Assembly: GCF_910591885.1 (NCBI RefSeq)
Contig: NC_063275.1
Span: 21,378,501-21,442,500 of the forward strand
Origin: Bombus terrestris
Taxonomy: Eukaryota > Arthropoda > Insecta > Hymenoptera > Apidae
Direction of reading: 5' to 3'
DNA: 64,000 nucleotides
The position numbers and the translations under genes were made by a program. How positions within the stretch are numbered: position 1 is the stretch's first letter; the number at the start of each line of letters is the position of its first letter. Below are positions 60,031 to 64,000 of this stretch, piece after piece. The notes under the pieces were generated by a model. That model saw only the letters and a program-made list of their open reading frames with translations, ran no database searches and had not been told where the DNA came from.

Positions 60031-61705
60031 GAAATTTAAATTTGAAAATTCAAATTTGAAAATTCAAATTTGAAAATTTAAATTTGAAAATTCAAATTTG
60101 AAAGTTCAAATTTGAAAATTCAAATTTGAAAATTCAAACTTGAAAATTCAAATTTGAAAATTCAAATTTGAAAATTCAAATTTGAAAATTTGAAAATTTG
60201 AAAATTCAAATTTGAAAATTCAAATTTGAAAATTTCAAATTCAAATTTGAAAATTTAAATTTGAAAATTCAAATTTGAAAATTCAAACTTGAAAATTCAA
60301 ATTTGAAAATTTAAATTTGAAAATTCAAATTTGAAAATTCAAACTTGAAAATTCAAATTTGAAAATTCAAATTTGAAAATTCAAATTTGAAAATTTAAAA
60401 ATTTGCAAATTCAAATTTGAAAATTTAGATTTGAAAATTCAAATTTGAAAATTCAAATTTGAAAATTTGAAAATTCAAATTTGAAAATTTGAAAATTCAA
60501 ATTTGAAAATTCAAATTTGAAAATTTGAAAATTCAAATTTGAAAATTCAAATTTGAAAATTCAAATTTGAAAATTCAAATTTGAAAATTTGAAAATTTGA
60601 AAATTCAAATTTGAAAATTCAAATTTGAAAATTTCAAATTCAAATTTGAAAATTTAAATTTGAAAATTCAAATTTGAAAATTCAAACTTGAAAATTCAAA
60701 TTTGAAAATTCAAATTTGAAAATTCAAATTTGAAAATTTAAAAATTTGCAAATTCAAATTTGAAAATTTAGATTTGAAAATTCAAATTTGAAAATTCAAA
60801 TTTGAAAATTTGAAAATTCAAATTTGAAAATTCAAATTTGAAAATTTGAAAATTTGAAAATTCAAATTTGAAAATTCAAATTTGAAAATTTCAAATTCAA
60901 ATTTGAAAATTTAAATTTGAAAATTCAAATTTGAAAATTCAAATTTGAAAATTCAAATTTGAAAATTTAAAAATTTGCAAATTCAAATTTGAAAATTTAG
61001 ATTTGAAAATTCAAATTTGAAAATTCAAATTTGAAAATTTGAAAATTCAAATTTGAAAATTTGAAAATTCAAATTTGAAAATTCAAATTTGAAAATTTGA
61101 AAATTTGAAAATTCAAATTTGAAAATTTGAAAATTTGAAAATTCAAATTTGAAAATTCAAATTTGAAAATTCAAATTTGAAAATTCAAACTTGAAAATTC
61201 AAATTTGAAAATTCAAATTTGAAAATTTAAAAATTTGCAAATTCAAATTTGAAAATTCAAATTTGAAAATTCAAATTTGAAAATTTGAAAATTCAAATTT
61301 GAAAATTCAAATTTGAAAATTTGAAAATTCAAATTTGAAAATTTGAAAATTCAAATTTGAAAATTTGAAAATTCAAATTTGAAAATTCAAATTTGAAAAT
61401 TTAAATTTGAAAATTCAAATTTGAAAATTCAAATTTGAAAATTCAAATTTGAAAATTCAAATTTGAAAATTCAAACTTGAAAATTTAAATTTGAAAATTC
61501 AAATTTGAAAATTCAAATTTGAAAATTCAAATTTGAAAATTTGAAAATTCAAATTTGAAAATTTGAAAATTCAAATTTGAAAATTTGAAAATTCAAATTT
61601 GAAAATTCAAATTTGAAAATTTAAAAATTTGAAAATTCAAATTTGAAAATTTAAATTTGAAAATTCAAATTTGAAAATTCAAATTTGAAAATTCAAATTT
61701 GAGAA
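60031..61705. repeat. Minisatellite, unit of about 14 bp, about 1.7 kb
   Basis: Head-to-tail copies of AAATTTGAAAATTC and close variants (AAATTTAAATTTGAAAATTC, GAAAATTTGAAAATTC, and CAAACTTG forms), roughly 120 units. Each standard junction contains the 12-base palindrome TTCAAATTTGAA and the sequence TGAAAATTCA. Rare variants such as AAAAATTTGCAAATTC recur at 60404, 60747, 60976 and 61236 (position of TGCA), and ATTTCAAATTC forms at 60232, 60631 and 60888, showing higher-order duplication of blocks of about 230-400 bases. Every frame meets a TGA or other stop, so it is not coding. Edges are sharp on both sides. Confidence 0.97.
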
Positions 61706-64000
61706 ATTCGAATTTGTCAAATTAGAAAAGTTGATATAAATTATATAATGTTTTGTTATAAATGCTTTATTGCATTTTATATAAATTAAAATATTATATA
61801 AATTAAAATATAGATCTGGTAATGGATTCTACATTTTGAAATGAGTGTTGAAGTGCTTTAAGCAATTTCTGTTATCTATGTCCTCTTGCTACAATACATT
61901 TTTACTAGAAGAACTAGTTAAACATTTAAATTAATATCTTTCATATAATACATATCCGATACCAGACTTTCTTTTAGATCAACTTTAAAAAATAATAGAA
62001 TTCTCGTGAAAAAGATATTTAAGCGAAGGGTATAATAGAATTAAACCATGAATCACACGTTTTTAATTTAAGTGTAATATAGATATTAATGTTCATATAC
62101 GGTTTTTGGTACAATTATAATTCATACAAAAAATGAAACAATCTAATAATATCCATAAACCTCAACAACTATCTTCAACGATAAATGGCCGAGAAATTAA
62201 CAATCATAATTGCATCGATCAATAACCTCTAATAATTTCGTTAAACCTTTCGACGAGATAAACGGAGAACTTTGGATGACTTTCACAATCCACGTTAAAA
62301 AATGTTAGAAACCGAGCAGGGCGCTATCTGATGCGCCGCAAGAGCTCGATGGATGTTTAAACCATCGTCGATGCACCTTCAGCAGTTTCCTGATTTAAAC
62401 AATGACTGGCTCTCTCTCCTTTATAGTCGACAGACTATCGGAGTCATCGGTAATCACGTTGTTCCCGTCTTTGCGCATTCAGAAGCTGATTAATCCTGAC
62501 CGACGTCGGCGAGGAGAAACAACCGTTTCCACGATTAATCATCCATTTGACAAATCATCCATATTCGAATGTATTTTTCTACCGGTATAATTACGAAACT
62601 GAACGAACCAAACATTGCGTCGTTGCGTTAATAATACTATTTGACTATCTGAATGCAATCTAATCTTGCTCGTTTCCATAATGCACGGTGTGATGATTTT
62701 TGACTGTGCGAAACAACGTATGAACGTGATCGTGTTTCTACTACTTGGTGTTATTTCCGTGGTATATTAATTACTATCCACGATGCGATTAACATAATGC
62801 GATAAAATATATTTAAGAAAAAGTGACATTTAATTTAGTGAAACATGATTAAAGGATATCGTTTTATCAGATAATTCTATATACAGTGCGAATTCTTCAA
62901 GTTGTTATTGATGTTTGATTTTGTGAGATATAAGGTTTTCTGGTTAAATGAAAGGTATCGTTGAATTCCAGTATATACAGAGAATATGAAATAACATAGA
63001 ATTCGCGTTTGATCCAAGAATTTACGATGCGTTTAATCACTGAACATTTAGGTTAATTTAAATTATATATTTCACTCTCATATCACCCTCTATATCAATT
63101 TGATAAACTGCTATAAATGTAAGAGGGCAATGTCTATATTCTGCGCGTTATTATTTGCGAACGACGTGAACAACTATCTACTCCAATATCCAAACATGCC
63201 ATTCTTCCATTTTCAATACGAGAATCTGCAAACTATCTACATTCTCTTTATATTTATTTCGTATCATACCGCCGATGAGTACCAAGGTCGATTGATATCA
63301 AGAAGAAAATTAAACTCAGAAGATGAGCAAGTCCTCAGTCCACTATCTTTTTCGAACACTCATATAACGTCCAACAGTGAACATCCAATACAAATACGTC
63401 CACAAACTCGGCCATTTAATTAACCTCGACCAGCACAAGATCAGAATCAAGAGCTTTCAAATTCAAAACGCGAGAACCATCATATATCCGGCAGCTTAGT
63501 AAATCTATCCTGTGGGAGAACGATTCGCGGGCGAAATTCAAGTTTCACATGGATAGTCGCCCACTCGCCAGCTAAATCTGGCTCAGGTTAATGGCGAAGG
63601 GGGGAAAAATGAGCATCCTGACAACTGTTCGACAGAATAATCGTAATTTATCCGCGGAGTTACTTGCCGTCAGGATCTCTTTCAAACGGGCCAAGTCATG
63701 AAAATTCATAACCGCTTCCATCGTCATAATCCGACGCCACTCGGCGAGATGTCACCGTTCATTTCGTAGTGCCGTCTGCTCGTTATCATCGGTCCTTTAT
63801 TCGTGTCTGTCAGTGAGCCGACTCGAGCCATCGTTTCTGCTGAATCTACGAGCGGGACGAGCTTCGTAAAACGTCTTCGAGTTCCTTCTCATAGCTTTCG
63901 TGCTCCTCGTTTGAATTCGTACACGCGGACATCACGAGCATTCCGAGGCTGAGAAAGAAAGGAGAATGCTAGAAAACCGAAGAGCGTTTCGCCGTCCAAA
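61706..64000. other. Non-coding stretch ending in a GC-rich island
   Basis: AT-rich to about 62300 and 62640-63420; GC-richer at 62310-62600 and strongly so at 63440-64000. The 107-codon frame at 63100-63423 (+) starts at TTG and has no domain. The terminal island contains a TCAGTGAGC initiator-like sequence near 63810, which is weak evidence for a promoter. Confidence 0.4.

Noticed and set aside
60031..61705. Regular repeats considered as a CRISPR array
   Set aside because: There are no unique spacers; units are directly adjacent 14-bp repeats with variant forms, and the setting is a eukaryotic genome.
63100..63423. 107-codon plus-strand frame with a hydrophobic middle
   Set aside because: Starts at TTG, no domain, no splice context; treated as chance.

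Overview
This window looks like nuclear DNA of an insect, most likely a hymenopteran of the bee type. It is AT-rich and gene-poor with many CpG dinucleotides, and short GC-richer islands of about 200-900 bp sit in a very AT-rich background. It holds spliceosomal exons rather than operons, mariner/Tc1 remnants with TA target sites, and an insect-like fragment of the TECPR1 gene. The taxon is inferred, not shown. I see no complete protein-coding gene, no tRNA or rRNA gene, and no CRISPR array or bacterial-style feature.

The best coding evidence is one 127-bp exon on the minus strand at 25586-25712. It has consensus splice sites on both sides and 34 of 42 codons ending in G or C. It lies alone, so much of the window may be intron of one long neuronal-style or regulatory gene; that is inference. 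Weaker coding candidates are a cysteine-rich secreted-looking frame (2263-2622, +), a 133-codon frame (34901-35302, -), a possible exon with a good acceptor (about 57736-57997, -) and a short first-exon-like segment (44638-44749, +).

A clear gene relic lies at 55653-56073 (+): two adjacent exons and the 91-bp intron between them, from a tectonin beta-propeller protein (TECPR1 N-terminal region). The acceptor site is damaged, a stop lies just upstream and no following exon is present. Because the intron is kept, it is a DNA-level copy and not a retrocopy.

Mobile DNA: two 81-bp near-perfect palindromes made of mariner ends (26375-26455 and 48341-48421); three copies of a non-autonomous Tc1-like element with TA flanks (7428-8081, 40056-about 40500, 45089-45707); a decayed mariner transposase fragment (about 15666-15970, -); and a 284-bp 5'-truncated LINE with a poly-A tail and a 16-bp target-site duplication (22221-22504, -).

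Tandem repeats: a 1.7-kb, roughly 14-bp minisatellite (60031-61705) whose unit contains the inverted GAAnnTTC motif of heat-shock elements; six degenerate units of about 120 bp (2670-3370); three units of about 155 bp (1052-1555); two units of 118 bp (38262-38514); and smaller arrays. A 1.4-kb strand-asymmetric purine-rich tract lies at about 23030-24420. The remaining DNA is unassigned; its GC-richer islands are the natural places to look for enhancers or untranslated exons.
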